Shown: positions 47,311 through 57,263 of the stretch, piece after piece
Layout of the letters: each line of letters begins with the position of its first letter
How positions within the stretch are numbered: position 1 is the stretch's first letter
NCBI RefSeq assembly: GCF_037027445.1
Contig: NZ_JBANDL010000002.1
Span: 2,356,001-2,420,000, forward strand
Direction: 5' to 3'
Length of the DNA: 64,000 nucleotides
From: Lysobacter firmicutimachus
GTDB lineage: Bacteria; Pseudomonadota; Gammaproteobacteria; Xanthomonadales; Xanthomonadaceae
The notes under the pieces: model-generated
What the model was told of the DNA's origin: nothing
Database searches by the model: none
Seen by the model: the letters and a program-made list of their open reading frames with translations, nothing else
Position numbers and translations under genes: made by a program

Positions 47311-49025
47311 AGCCGGCTGCGCGTCTGCGTCGCCGCCCGCCGATCGGCGCGGGCGATTTTCCCGACAGCATTCCGCCGCTGCTGCAGCGCATCTACGCCG
47401 CGCGCGGCGCCACCGACGCGGCCCGCGCACAGCCCAAGCTGACCCAGCTGCTGCCGCCCGACGGACTGCTCGGGCTGGAACGGGCGACGCAGTTGCTGGC
47501 CGAGGCGATCGCGGTGCAGCGCCATATCCTGGTGGTCGGGGATTTCGACTGCGACGGCGCCACCGCCTGCGCGGTCGGCGTGCGCGGCCTGCGCATGCTC
47601 GGCGCGCAGCGCGTATCGCATGCGGTGCCGAACCGCATCGTGCACGGTTATGGGCTGTCGCCCGCGCTGGTTGAGGAACTGGCGTCGCTGCAACCCGACC
47701 TGCTGGTCACCGTCGACCATGGCATCGCCTGCCATGCCGGCATCGCCGCGGCGCGCGCGCGCGGCTGGCAGGTGCTGGTCACCGACCATCATCTGCCCGG
47801 CGAGCGCCTGCCCGAGGCCGACGCCATCGTCGACCCCAACCAGCCCGGCGACGGTTTCCCGAGCAAGATGCTGGCCGGCGTCGGGGTGATGTTCTACGTG
47901 CTGTTGGCGCTGCGGCGCCGCCTGCGCGAGGCTGGCGTCTTCGCCGACGGCAAGGGCCCGGACCTGAGCGCGCTGCTGGACCTGGTCGCGGTCGGCACGG
48001 TCGCCGACCTGGTGCCGCTGGACACCAACAACCGCGCCCTGGTCGCCGCCGGCCTGCGCCGCCTGCGCGCGGGCCAAGGCTGCGCCGGCCTGCGCGCGCT
48101 GATCGAGGTGTCGCAGCGCGATTACCGGCGGCTGACCGCGGCCGACATCGGCTACGCGGTGGGGCCGCGGCTCAATGCCGCCGGGCGACTGGAAGACATG
48201 GCGCTCGGCATCGAGTGCTTGCTTACCGACGATGCCCGCCAGGCGCGCGAGATCGCCGCCACCCTGAACGAGATCAACGCCGAACGCCGCGCGGTGCAGC
48301 AGCAGATGACCGACGAGGCGCAGGTCGCCTTCGCGCGCGTGGCCCTCGACGCCGACAGCGCGCCGCTGGCGGTATGCCTTTACGACGAGGACTGGCATCC
48401 CGGCGTGGTCGGCCTGGTCGCATCGAAGATGAAGGAGCGGCTGCACCGCCCCGCGATCGCGTTCGCCCCGGCCGAGCCCGGCAGCGACCAACTGCGCGGC
48501 TCGGCGCGCTCGATCCCGGGCTTCCATATCCGCGACGCGCTGGCCGACGTGGCCGCGTTGCATCCCGAACTGATCGAACGCTTCGGCGGCCACGCCATGG
48601 CCGCCGGCCTGTCGCTGCGGCGCGAGGCCTTCGACGCGTTCCGGGTAGCCTTTGAAGCCTGCGCGCAGCGCCTGCTGACCCCGGAACTGCTGCAGGCCGA
48701 CATCCTCAGCGACGGCGAACTGCAACCGGCCGAGTTCGACCGTCGCCACGCCGAATGCCTGCGCGACGGCGGCCCCTGGGGCCAGGGCTTTCCAGAGCCG
48801 CAATTCGACGGCGAATTCGAAGTGCTGTCGTGGCGGGTGATCGGCGAGCGTCATCTCAAGCTCGAACTCGGCCGCGACGGCCTGCGGCTGAACGCGATCG
48901 AGTTCGGCGGCTGGGACGGCAACAAACCTCCGTCGTGGGTGCGGATCGCTTATCGGCTGGAGCCGGACGATTATCGCGGCGGCGAAGCGGTGCAGCTGGT
49001 CGTCACCCATCGCGAGGCGTTGTAA
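47307..49025 (+). CDS. recJ: Single-strand DNA exonuclease RecJ
   Basis: A 572-residue 5'-3' exonuclease. DHH-family metal residues are VVGDFDCDGATACAV, VTVDHG and VTDHHLPGERLPEADAIVDPNQPGD; the DHHA1 domain gives SARSIPGFHIRDALADVAALHPELIERFGGHAMAAGLSL, and the OB-like end contains FEVLSWRVIGERHLKLEL. ATG 47307 overlaps the upstream stop (ATGA). It is involved in recombination and mismatch repair. A VOC-fold gene follows on the opposite strand. Confidence 0.97.
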   Translation: MKPAARLRRRPPIGAGDFPDSIPPLLQRIYAARGATDAARAQPKLTQLLPPDGLLGLERATQLLAEAIAVQRHILVVGDFDCDGATACAVGVRGLRMLGAQRVSHAVPNRIVHGYGLSPALVEELASLQPDLLVTVDHGIACHAGIAAARARGWQVLVTDHHLPGERLPEADAIVDPNQPGDGFPSKMLAGVGVMFYVLLALRRRLREAGVFADGKGPDLSALLDLVAVGTVADLVPLDTNNRALVAAGLRRLRAGQGCAGLRALIEVSQRDYRRLTAADIGYAVGPRLNAAGRLEDMALGIECLLTDDARQAREIAATLNEINAERRAVQQQMTDEAQVAFARVALDADSAPLAVCLYDEDWHPGVVGLVASKMKERLHRPAIAFAPAEPGSDQLRGSARSIPGFHIRDALADVAALHPELIERFGGHAMAAGLSLRREAFDAFRVAFEACAQRLLTPELLQADILSDGELQPAEFDRRHAECLRDGGPWGQGFPEPQFDGEFEVLSWRVIGERHLKLELGRDGLRLNAIEFGGWDGNKPPSWVRIAYRLEPDDYRGGEAVQLVVTHREAL

Positions 49026-49118
49026 GTCTCCTCGAGGCCATGCTGCAGCCCCGCCGTGGCCGCACGCGCCAGCGACGAGCAGGCCGACGCGGATCGAAGG
49101 GCGCAGTCGCTACCCGCA

Positions 49119-49505
49119 TCAGCGATCCCACTGGCACAGATGCAGCAGCACGCCGGACGGGTCGTGCACGAACACCACGCTGGCGCCGTAGTCCTGTCGG
49201 CGCGGCGGTTGCACTCGGGCCTGGGCGAAGTCGCCGTCGCGCAGGACCGCGGCGACGTGCGCGTGCCAGGCCGGTGCGTCGTCGACGGTGAGGTGCAGCA
49301 TGGTGTTCTCGGCGATGTCCTTGCGGTAGTAATCCTGGATGTAGAAGTGCTGTTCTTCGCCCAGGCTTACCAGGGCCAACCCGCGGTCGACGTCGCGGGT
49401 GTCCCAGCCCAGCGCGGCGTAGAAGCGTTTGGACAGGGCGAAGTCCTGTGCCGGGATGAAGGGGCGCAGGTCCGAAGCGTTCAATGTGGGCACGATGGCC
49501 TCCAT
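49119..49505 (-). CDS. VOC-family (glyoxalase/bleomycin-resistance-like) protein
   Basis: A 128-residue beta-alpha-beta-beta-beta fold protein (RPFIPAQDFALSKRFYAALGWDTRDVDRGLALVSLGEEQHFYIQDYYRKD, MLHLTVDDAPAWHAHVAAVL, GASVVFVHDPSGVLLHLCQW). The usual metal positions (HxH/E) are only partly conserved, so it may bind a drug or metabolite without catalysis. Single gene, convergent with recJ and outside the type VI locus. Product assignment is limited to the fold. Confidence 0.86.
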   Translation of the reverse strand: MEAIVPTLNASDLRPFIPAQDFALSKRFYAALGWDTRDVDRGLALVSLGEEQHFYIQDYYRKDIAENTMLHLTVDDAPAWHAHVAAVLRDGDFAQARVQPPRRQDYGASVVFVHDPSGVLLHLCQWDR

Positions 49506-49664
49506 GCACGGGCGCGAAAAGCCGCATCGACGGATGCCGCCTGCATGCTGCGTTGCGACCGGGTCGCAGCGGATCGGATCGACGCAAGACGACGTTGGCC
49601 GAACCTACCGGCTATCGGGCACCCGATCAAGCACACTCCCTCCAAGCCGTTCTCCAAGCCATCT

Positions 49665-49677
49665 CCCTTTGAAAGGG
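49665..49677. repeat. CCCTTTGAAAGGG hairpin element
   Basis: A 13-bp perfect palindrome-like hairpin in the 270-bp gene-free gap 49506-49776, beyond the FHA gene end. Similar CCCCTTTT-AAAAGGGG elements (35712-35730) occur in this window; the G-rich run behind it and its position at the end of the locus suggest a terminator or a dispersed repeat. Confidence 0.55.
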
Positions 49678-49776
49678 GGCGGGGGATTTGCTCTCAAGTC
49701 TCGCACCGCGCCCCGCCGGCGCCCATGTTCGAGCCGAACGCCTCCGATCCGTCCGGCCCGCGCTTGCATCGCGGAT

Positions 49777-50940
49777 TCATCCGCCGGCGCCGGCCAGCAT
49801 GCGCAGGTTGCGCACCAACCCGCCAAGACGGTGCATGAAGTCCAGGCTGTATTGGTCCTGGGCCGCATGGATGTCGGCGCCGGCGCCATCGAGAAAGGCG
49901 CGCGCCAGGCTGCAATGCTGTTCGACCAACTCCGGGGCGGTCGCCGTAACCGGCGGCGCTGCGGCGAACCGTGCGGCGGCCGGAGCGGCCAACGGCGTCC
50001 CCAGCGAAGCGATCAGCGCCGCGCCGACCTGCGGTGTCGATGCCGGAGCGGTTTCGGACGGCATGCTCTCGTGCGGCCCGGCGGCCTGCTGTGCCGCATC
50101 GGAGGACGAGGTTGCGGGCGCCGCGCCGGCGCCGCGCGGTGCAACTTCGTCGGCCACCGCCGACGGTACGGTCTCGATCGCGAACGCTTGCAACGCGGCG
50201 GCGAGTCCGCTCTCGTCGCGCAGCGGTGGCGCATCGGCCGCCGCGGCCTGATCGGCGATGCGTATCTGCATCGGCCCGGAGAATTCGGGCATCGTGTCCT
50301 GGACCGCGCGCAGGCCGAAGCCGGCGTCGGATGCGCGCGGCGTTTCGGCCGCGAACGCCGCCGCGGTCGGGTCGAGCGGGGACAGCGGTTCGCCGGGATC
50401 GAACAAGTCCAGGCCAGTGCCGCCCACGCTATGGCCGGCGCCGGGAAACAGGCTCAGCGGGTCCAACGGCGTGTTGAGCAGCTCGGCCGGGTCCAGCCCG
50501 GCGCCGGCGCGTTCGTCCAGCGGCGATGCCGGCACGCCGGGCTCGTCGGCCGGGTAGGCGCGCAAGGGATTGTCGGCCGGGGCCGATGACGGCGGCGGTA
50601 GGGCCTCCGCCTCCGCGGCTTCCTTGGCCAGGCCCGTGTCTTCGACCATCAGCACGTGATCGCCGATTTCGATGATGTCGTGATCGGCGAGCGCCCGCTC
50701 GGCGCCGCATTCCAGCCAGCGGCCATTGACGACGACGAAACGCTGGCCCTCGTTGCGCAACCGCCATTCGCCGCGTCCGCGCGCCACGCTGGCCTGGCGT
50801 GGGGCGACGTTGCCGTCGACGGCGCTCAGGACCAGGTCGTTATCGGGCGCGGCGCCGAGAGTGCCGCCGTCGTGGTCGAACTGCACCGCTCGGTCGCTTT
50901 CGCAGGCCGTGCCGGGCCGGCCGATGAGGATCAATTTCAT
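49777..50940 (-). CDS. FHA-domain protein of the type VI secretion locus (TagH/Fha-like)
   Basis: A 387-residue protein. The N-terminal FHA domain (residues 1-100; LGAAPDNDLVLSAVDGNVAPRQASVARGRGEWRLRNEGQRFVVVNGRW) binds phospho-threonine peptides. The middle is a long Pro/Ala-rich disordered linker, and the end (FLDGAGADIHAAQDQYSLDFMHRLGGLVRNLRMLAGAGG) resembles the conserved C-terminal segment of TagH/VirG-type type VI accessory proteins. It follows tssM by 52 bp. Such proteins link the machine to Ser/Thr kinase (PpkA/Fha) control; no kinase is seen here. Confidence 0.82.
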   Translation of the reverse strand: MKLILIGRPGTACESDRAVQFDHDGGTLGAAPDNDLVLSAVDGNVAPRQASVARGRGEWRLRNEGQRFVVVNGRWLECGAERALADHDIIEIGDHVLMVEDTGLAKEAAEAEALPPPSSAPADNPLRAYPADEPGVPASPLDERAGAGLDPAELLNTPLDPLSLFPGAGHSVGGTGLDLFDPGEPLSPLDPTAAAFAAETPRASDAGFGLRAVQDTMPEFSGPMQIRIADQAAAADAPPLRDESGLAAALQAFAIETVPSAVADEVAPRGAGAAPATSSSDAAQQAAGPHESMPSETAPASTPQVGAALIASLGTPLAAPAAARFAAAPPVTATAPELVEQHCSLARAFLDGAGADIHAAQDQYSLDFMHRLGGLVRNLRMLAGAGG

Positions 50941-50992
50941 GACGAGACTCCAGGGGATGGGGCGGCGCTCGCGAGGCGAGGGCGCACAGCCT

Positions 50993-53900
50993 TCAAGGAC
51001 AGACGAAAGACTCCAGTTCGGCGAGGTGGAACGGATTGCGGCTGCCGCTGACGTTGACTCGCAGCGACAGCTTGCGGCCGCCGAAACCGTAGGACACGAC
51101 GAAATCCTCCGGCGCCGCGCCGGGTTTGATCCGGCCGCGCTGGAACAATCGGTGCAGGGCCCAAGTGCCTTCGGTGCGGATCGCATCGGTGCCGGGGCTG
51201 AGCTGCAATTGCGCGGTCGCGCTGCCGCGCGGCCCGGGCCAGGTCATGGTCGCCGGGGTCGGCGGGCCGTGCGCGTAGCGCAGGGTCTGGCCGTCGATGT
51301 TCAGCTGGTACTGTTCGATGCCGGGGTCCAGGTCGATCGGGGTGAGCCGCAGGCGGACCGAAGGCATGCGCTCACCCGAGGGAAAAAAAACGTCGCGGAT
51401 CACCTCCGCGCGCTGGAACGCCAGCGGCAGCGCGGCATCCATCGGCTCGGCGCCGGCGCCGGGGTCGCGGAACGACCACGGCTGGGTGCCCATGTCGATG
51501 CGCTCGGCCAGGTGCTTCTGGTAGAAGGCATCCATCAGCCCGCCGGGGGCGAACAGACGGGCGAAGTCCTCGGCCGAGACTTCGCGCTCGGCGTCGCGCA
51601 CGAACGGATAGCGGCCCTGGATGATCTGCCGGCACTGACGGCCGACCGAGGCTTCGGCGTTGCCGATCAGGCTGCTGCGGCCGACGCCGCTGACCTGGCG
51701 GGTGGTGATGCCGGACAGTTCGTCGAACATCTGCCGCAACGGTATCGGCATGCGCCCGGCTTCGGATTGCAACTTGCTCAGCACGTCCGGCGGCGGCGGC
51801 GGGCTGCCGGTGGCCTGCGCGGACTGGGTCGAGTTGAGATAGCTGTAGAGCTCGTCGATGGTCTTGAGCGTGCCGTCCAGCGCCGACGGGCCGCTGCCGT
51901 CCGGAGCGTTGCCGGCGACCATGCGCCGCAGCGGATCGAAGTGGTCGTCGACGATGCTTTCCAGATAGCGCTGGGTCTCGACCGGGCGGCGGCGAGTCGG
52001 CAGCGCGTCGCCGAACACGTCGGTCAATGCCTGCTGGGCCTGGCTGATGCCCTCCTGGGCGCGGCCGAGCAGGGAACGCCGATCGCCGATGCGCCCGCGC
52101 AGCAGCTGGGTCTCGCGCGCCACCGATTGCAGGAACAGTTTCAACGGCGAGTCGGGCGAGGACAGCACCCGCGCGATCTGGATGCTTTCGGCCAAGGATT
52201 CGCTGCCGGCGAGGCTGAGATCGTCCAGGTATTCATCCCAGACCTTGACGTAGTCGTTGAAGTACTCGCGCTTGACCTCGCCGACCAGGCGTCGCCGGGC
52301 GATGTCGTCCAGGCCCTGCAACTGGCGCACGCCGAGCACCCAGGCATCGTCCTTCTCCAGATCGGACGTGGCGCTGGAAACCTGCTTGTTGAACACCTCC
52401 CAATAGCCGCGGTAGCTGTACAGCCCGGGGATGCCTTCGGTCAGCGGGCGTCCGCTGCGACGGCGGAACACCAGGCTGGCCTGCGGGCCGCCGGTGCTGA
52501 CGTAGGTGATCGGGTCCATCTCGATCGTGCGCAGCAGCTTGCGGCGCAGGCGCTGATAGGCGCGCTGGCTGATCGGCACCTGGGTGATGCGCATGCGCGT
52601 GGCGTCGACCAGGCCGCGATCGACCGGGTACGGCGAGCGCAGCGCGCCGGGCTCGAGCAAGCGGCCGATGTGCGCCTCCATGGTCTTGATCTGCTCGCTG
52701 GTGATCGTCGCCGGCAAGTTGCGCTCGATGTTCCAGTTGAGCCAGGCGGCGAGGAACGCGGCGTCGTAGTGTTCGCCGTCGTACAGCATCAGATAGGCCT
52801 TCAAGGCCTGGTAGGAGTACTCCACGTCCTCGGCCGGCGCGTCGGCGAGGATGTCGCGCAGGCGCACGGCGACCTGCGGCAATAGTTTCTCGACCAGGGC
52901 GCGGCGGTACAGGGCGTCGCCGGCGCCCTGCGCCCGCGCGCCCTGGTAGAGGCCGAAGCGGTAGCTCAGCGGCGGAGCGGCGGTGTCCAGGCCCGGGCTC
53001 TGCGGCAGGGCCAGCAAGGTGTCGAGCAACGGCGACAAGGGCTGGACCGCGCCGCTGGGCAGGGCGATGCGTTTGGGCGAGGTGCGCTCGAAGTGCTCGG
53101 CGCGCTGCGCGACTTCCTGCAGATAACCGCGGTTGTTGCGGTAGGACAGGGTCCAGCCCCATACCGCCAGGCTCAGCGTCGCGGCGATCAGCACGCAGGC
53201 GGCGACGTGCCCCCACAGATGGCGACGTCGCCATGACGGATGCGTGCCGGCCAACCCCGATTCGGCGAACACGACGTCGGAAAAAAAGCGCTTGAGGAAC
53301 AAGCCTTGGCCCGCGCCGGGACGCGGCGTGCGTGCCGGCAGCGCGGTCAGACCCGGCAAATTGGGGTCCGACACCCGGTCGATGATCGCTTGATGCTGCG
53401 CGGCGCTGCTGAAGTAGACGCCGCGTGGCCACAACCCGGACTCGAACTTCGACGCCGCGAACACGCGCGCGAAGAACTCCTTCAGCACCGGCCCCAATGT
53501 CGAAAACTGTTGCGGGAATACGTACGCCGCCCAGCGATCGTCGAGTTCCGGCTCGCGTTCCAGCACGTCGTGCACGCCGATGTGCAAGCGGTCGGCGAGC
53601 AGGCCGAACTCGGCGTCGAAACGCTTGATCGCCTGCTCCGGCGAGAGTTGCGTCGGGAAGGCGAAGCCCCAGGCCTGCTCGCGCGCGTTGCGGTCGAGGC
53701 CATCGAAGTATTCGCGGAAGCCCTGCACACCGTCGAGCTTGGTCAGCAGCAGATACACCGGAATCCGGAATGCCAGCCGCGCCTGCAGGTCGAGCAGGCG
53801 GCGGTGCAACAGCACCGCCTGGCGCATGCGGCCGCGCTCGTCGAGGCCGAGCAGGGCCGGCAGGGATACGGTCAGCACCACGCCGTTGAGCGGTTGCCGG

Positions 53901-54601
53901 CTGCGGTATTTGCGCAGCAGCGTTTGCAGCTGCTGCCAGCGGCCGTCGCCGGCTTCGCCGTCGGCCCGGCCGTCGGCGTCGAACGCCTGGCCCGGCGCGT
54001 CGATCAGCACGGCCTGATTGGAGAACAGCCAGGCGTAGTCGCCGTCGCCGGCGTGATCCGAGAACAGGCCGGCCGGGTCGGCGTCCGGGTCGGGCAGGTC
54101 GATCCCCGCGCGCAGCAGGGCCGAGGTCTTGCCTGCGTCGGGCCCGCCGACGACCAGGAACCAGGGCAGCCGATAGCGATACTGCTGGCTGATCCGGTCG
54201 AGCAGTCTCCCCCACGCGCTGTGCGCTTCCGACGGCATGGCGGCGAGCTTGCGCAAGGCGTCATCGAAACCGGCGCGCAATGGATCGGGAGCGACCTCGC
54301 GCGGGGCGCCCGGCTCGCGCTTGTACCGGCCGGGCTGGCGCACCCGCTCCAGCACCTGCGCTCCGGCGGTCTGCGACCAACGCCAGCGGCGCAGCAGACG
54401 GACCAGCCAATACAGCACGATCGCCCCGCTGAGGACATAACGCCACAGTCGGGTTTCCAGCGGTCGCCAGCCGTTGATGTCCAGCGCCGGCCCATAAGCC
54501 CAGATCAGCGCCAGCACCAGCAGCATCGCCAGGAACAGCCACAGTTCGCGCGAGAACAGGATCGAGAACAGCCGGCCGAAGATGCGGAATATCCAGTACA
54601 T
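50993..54601 (-). CDS. tssM: Type VI secretion membrane protein TssM (IcmF)
   Basis: A 1202-residue inner-membrane core component that spans to the periplasm and binds TssJ and TssL. The N-terminus has two hydrophobic helices (LFLAMLLVLALIWAYG, VLSGAIVLYWLV) and the cytoplasmic domain has the Walker A-like GGPDAGKTSALLRAG and DAPGQAF. A further transmembrane helix (HVAACVLIAATLSLAVWGW) leads to a long periplasmic region. It starts 8 bp after tssL. Length is typical of the family. Confidence 0.96.
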   Translation of the reverse strand: MYWIFRIFGRLFSILFSRELWLFLAMLLVLALIWAYGPALDINGWRPLETRLWRYVLSGAIVLYWLVRLLRRWRWSQTAGAQVLERVRQPGRYKREPGAPREVAPDPLRAGFDDALRKLAAMPSEAHSAWGRLLDRISQQYRYRLPWFLVVGGPDAGKTSALLRAGIDLPDPDADPAGLFSDHAGDGDYAWLFSNQAVLIDAPGQAFDADGRADGEAGDGRWQQLQTLLRKYRSRQPLNGVVLTVSLPALLGLDERGRMRQAVLLHRRLLDLQARLAFRIPVYLLLTKLDGVQGFREYFDGLDRNAREQAWGFAFPTQLSPEQAIKRFDAEFGLLADRLHIGVHDVLEREPELDDRWAAYVFPQQFSTLGPVLKEFFARVFAASKFESGLWPRGVYFSSAAQHQAIIDRVSDPNLPGLTALPARTPRPGAGQGLFLKRFFSDVVFAESGLAGTHPSWRRRHLWGHVAACVLIAATLSLAVWGWTLSYRNNRGYLQEVAQRAEHFERTSPKRIALPSGAVQPLSPLLDTLLALPQSPGLDTAAPPLSYRFGLYQGARAQGAGDALYRRALVEKLLPQVAVRLRDILADAPAEDVEYSYQALKAYLMLYDGEHYDAAFLAAWLNWNIERNLPATITSEQIKTMEAHIGRLLEPGALRSPYPVDRGLVDATRMRITQVPISQRAYQRLRRKLLRTIEMDPITYVSTGGPQASLVFRRRSGRPLTEGIPGLYSYRGYWEVFNKQVSSATSDLEKDDAWVLGVRQLQGLDDIARRRLVGEVKREYFNDYVKVWDEYLDDLSLAGSESLAESIQIARVLSSPDSPLKLFLQSVARETQLLRGRIGDRRSLLGRAQEGISQAQQALTDVFGDALPTRRRPVETQRYLESIVDDHFDPLRRMVAGNAPDGSGPSALDGTLKTIDELYSYLNSTQSAQATGSPPPPPDVLSKLQSEAGRMPIPLRQMFDELSGITTRQVSGVGRSSLIGNAEASVGRQCRQIIQGRYPFVRDAEREVSAEDFARLFAPGGLMDAFYQKHLAERIDMGTQPWSFRDPGAGAEPMDAALPLAFQRAEVIRDVFFPSGERMPSVRLRLTPIDLDPGIEQYQLNIDGQTLRYAHGPPTPATMTWPGPRGSATAQLQLSPGTDAIRTEGTWALHRLFQRGRIKPGAAPEDFVVSYGFGGRKLSLRVNVSGSRNPFHLAELESFVCP

Positions 54602-54609
54602 GACGGACC

Positions 54610-55851
54610 TCAGGGTTGCGGTTGCCCGGCCTGCGCCGGCGCCTGGAGAATGATTTCGACCCGGCGGTTGCGGGCGCGGCCTTCCGGCGTGGCGTTGTCG
54701 GCGACCGGCCGCTCGGCGCCCAGGCCCATCGCCTGGATGTCCTTGGAGCGCTGCAGCGACAGCACCAGCAGATTGCGCACCGCATCGGCGCGCGCTTGCG
54801 ACAGTTCGATGTTGGAATTGAAGGATGGGGTGTGGATCGGCTGCGAGTCGGTATGGCCGATGATCCGTACCGTGCCTTCGGCGCTGTTGAGCGCGCTGCC
54901 GATGCGCTGGATGGTCGCCAGATAGCCGTCCTTGAGCTGGGCGGACCCGGAGTCGAACAGGCCGTCGCCGCGGATCGTGACCACGCTGCGGTCGGACTCG
55001 TCGACCACCGAGATACGGTCGTCGGCGAGCTGGTCAGCGAGCAGGCCGGTCAACCGCGTGGCCTGTACGAAGGTGTCGAGCTTGGGCAGAGAGACGGCGT
55101 TGATCGCCGCATAGGTGCGATCGCTGTGGTTCTGCAATGCGGTCAGGAAGCCGATATACGCGCCGCAGCCGAGCAGCGCGGCCAGCACCAGCCACACCCA
55201 GGCCGGCATCCAGCGCCGCGCCGCTTCGGGCTTCGGCGAGTCGACGCGCCAGTTCGACGACAGTGCCGCGGCGGTGGGCGCGCCGGTTTCGCGCACCAGC
55301 TTGAGCAGGCGCTCGCGCACGTTCTCGACCTGCGCCTGGCCGTTGGGCACGATGCGGTAGCGGCCCTGGAAGCCCAACGCCAGACAGAAGTACTGCAGCT
55401 CCAGGAGATGCCGGTGCGCGTGCGGTTGCTGCGACAGCCGGGCCAGCAGCTGGAAGAATTTCTCGCCGCCCCAGGTTTCGTTGTGGAAGGTCACCAGAAG
55501 GCTGTGCGCCGACCACAGGCCACCGCCGCCCCAAGGCGTCAGCGCCGCCGCCTCGTCGAGCGCCGTGCACAGGCAGTAGCGCGCAGCGACGATGGTTTCC
55601 AGCGGAATATCGGCCTGCTGGGCGCGGGTCTGGAAGCGGCGCACTTGCGCAGCCAGATATTCGCGCAGACGCTCGGGCGAATCGTGGTGTTTGCTGCGCC
55701 GGATCGTCGGCAGCAGGTCGAGCAGCGGGTTGGCGGCGGCGACCAGCGGGTTGCTGCCGCCCTGGCGGTCGGGCGGGGCGGATTCGGCGCCGTCGATGGA
55801 CGGCGCAGCGGCTTCGGAGCGCGGGTTGGCGGCCAAGGCAAGCAGGTTCAT
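54610..55851 (-). CDS. tssL: TssL with a C-terminal OmpA/MotB domain
   Basis: A 413-residue inner-membrane anchor of the type VI membrane complex. The N-terminal DotU domain (LLDLLPTIRR, YCLCTALDEAAALTPWGGGGLWSAHSLLVTFHNETWGGEKFFQLL, LLELQYFCLALGFQGRY) is cytoplasmic; one transmembrane helix follows (WVWLVLAALLGCGAYIGFLTAL). The periplasmic end carries an OmpA-like domain (IIGHTDSQPI, LSQARADAVRNLL, GAERPVADNATPEGRARNRRVEIIL) that should bind peptidoglycan. So this is the extended type of TssL, and a separate TagL is not needed. Confidence 0.96.
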   Translation of the reverse strand: MNLLALAANPRSEAAAPSIDGAESAPPDRQGGSNPLVAAANPLLDLLPTIRRSKHHDSPERLREYLAAQVRRFQTRAQQADIPLETIVAARYCLCTALDEAAALTPWGGGGLWSAHSLLVTFHNETWGGEKFFQLLARLSQQPHAHRHLLELQYFCLALGFQGRYRIVPNGQAQVENVRERLLKLVRETGAPTAAALSSNWRVDSPKPEAARRWMPAWVWLVLAALLGCGAYIGFLTALQNHSDRTYAAINAVSLPKLDTFVQATRLTGLLADQLADDRISVVDESDRSVVTIRGDGLFDSGSAQLKDGYLATIQRIGSALNSAEGTVRIIGHTDSQPIHTPSFNSNIELSQARADAVRNLLVLSLQRSKDIQAMGLGAERPVADNATPEGRARNRRVEIILQAPAQAGQPQP

Positions 55852-55895
55852 GGCGGGGAGTCCGTCGTGTAGGCGAGGGCGGAAAATCGGGCTGG

Positions 55896-57263
55896 TCAGC
55901 TGCGGATGGCCCAGCACTCCATGCTCAGGCCGGGCAGATCGCCGGCGAAATGCAGGGCCAGGCCGGCGGAGGTTTCCATTTGCCGCCACAGCTCGCTGCC
56001 GGTGTCGAGTTCGAAATAGTGGTAGCCGGCGTGGTAGGGGATCTGACGCGGCGCGACCGGCAGGCTGCGTATGCCGATGCCCGGCAAATGCAGGTGCACC
56101 AGATCGTTGAGCAGCTCGACCGGGCCGATCTTGACCTGCGCCGGGTAGCGGGTACGGACCACCTCGGCCGGTGCGCTGGCGTTGACGGCGAGCACGAAGC
56201 CGGCGGTGCGGATGAGCTCGACGCTGGGGATCTGCGCCACCCACACCCGCGGTGCGCGTTCCTGCAGTTCGATCGCGATCGCGTTCTGTTCCAGTACAGT
56301 CGACAACGAGCGCCGCAGGTCGGCCATCAGCGGTTCGAAGCTCGCGCTGAGGTCGTCGTGGCGATAGGTCGGGCGAACGCCGGGGCGGCGCTCGGCGGTG
56401 GTGTAGGTGGACAGATCGAATGCGAGCCTCAGCCAGTCGCGGAACAGCCGCTCCGGATGCAAGCCGTCCAGGTTCAGTGCGTGCCAGGTGTCGGCCATGC
56501 TGCGGTTGATCAGCTCCAGCAGCAGGAAGTCGGCCACTTCGGCCACGCCGCCGCGGCCGGTATGGGAGAGGCGGTGCGCCATCGCCTCGCCGCGTTGTTC
56601 GAGCAGGCCGTGCAGTTCGCTGACGAAGCCGGCCAGCGGTGCGCAGCGGTTCGCGCTCAGCATCGGCGGGATGTAGCGCGGATCGAGCCGGACAGAATTG
56701 TCGCTGCGCCGCTCGAGTACCCGCACCAGCCCCAAGGACTGCCATTCCATCCCCAGTTGCGAGGCCGGCATCAGACGGAAACGGGGCTTGCCGACCTGGA
56801 TGCTGGCCGGCCCGAAGGCGACCGCATTGTTGTCGGCCATGTCGCAGGCATGCACGGTGTAGCGCGCCAGCGATTGCTCATTGTCGGCGTGGATCAGGTC
56901 CTCGCCGCCCGGGCGTTGCAAGGGCAAGGCCAGCACGATCGGTTCGTCGCGGCAACCCGGCGGCACGTCCAGCGGCGGCGGCGCCTCGCGGCCGCCGGCG
57001 AACTGGAACGGCGTTCCATCGGGCATCACTCCGCGCGCCGAGGCCAGCACGATCTTGCCGAGCGAGAGCGCGTCGCGGTCGATGTCGTAATCGCAATAGC
57101 CCCAGAAGCAAGCCTGCTGACCCAGGCAACGCTGTTGGACGTAGCTCTCCAGGTAGCGCTCCTGCTGCTGGAAGTGCTGCGGCCGCAGGTACATGCCCTC
57201 CGACCAGACGACTTTGCTGCGCGCCAGATGGGCGTCCCTGATCGGCGATTCGCTGGAGGTCAT
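55896..57263 (-). CDS. tssK: Type VI secretion baseplate protein TssK
   Basis: A 455-residue baseplate subunit that links the baseplate to TssL/TssM. The start region VVWSEGMYLRPQHFQQQERYLESYVQQR is the family signature. Further conserved parts are FWGYCDYDIDRDALSLGKIVL, VADFLLLELINRSMADTWHAL, and the C-terminal domain ending GLALHFAGDLPGLSMECWAIRS. ATG 57263 overlaps the tssJ stop by 4 bp, so translation is coupled. The gene is intact. Confidence 0.97.
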   Translation of the reverse strand: MTSSESPIRDAHLARSKVVWSEGMYLRPQHFQQQERYLESYVQQRCLGQQACFWGYCDYDIDRDALSLGKIVLASARGVMPDGTPFQFAGGREAPPPLDVPPGCRDEPIVLALPLQRPGGEDLIHADNEQSLARYTVHACDMADNNAVAFGPASIQVGKPRFRLMPASQLGMEWQSLGLVRVLERRSDNSVRLDPRYIPPMLSANRCAPLAGFVSELHGLLEQRGEAMAHRLSHTGRGGVAEVADFLLLELINRSMADTWHALNLDGLHPERLFRDWLRLAFDLSTYTTAERRPGVRPTYRHDDLSASFEPLMADLRRSLSTVLEQNAIAIELQERAPRVWVAQIPSVELIRTAGFVLAVNASAPAEVVRTRYPAQVKIGPVELLNDLVHLHLPGIGIRSLPVAPRQIPYHAGYHYFELDTGSELWRQMETSAGLALHFAGDLPGLSMECWAIRS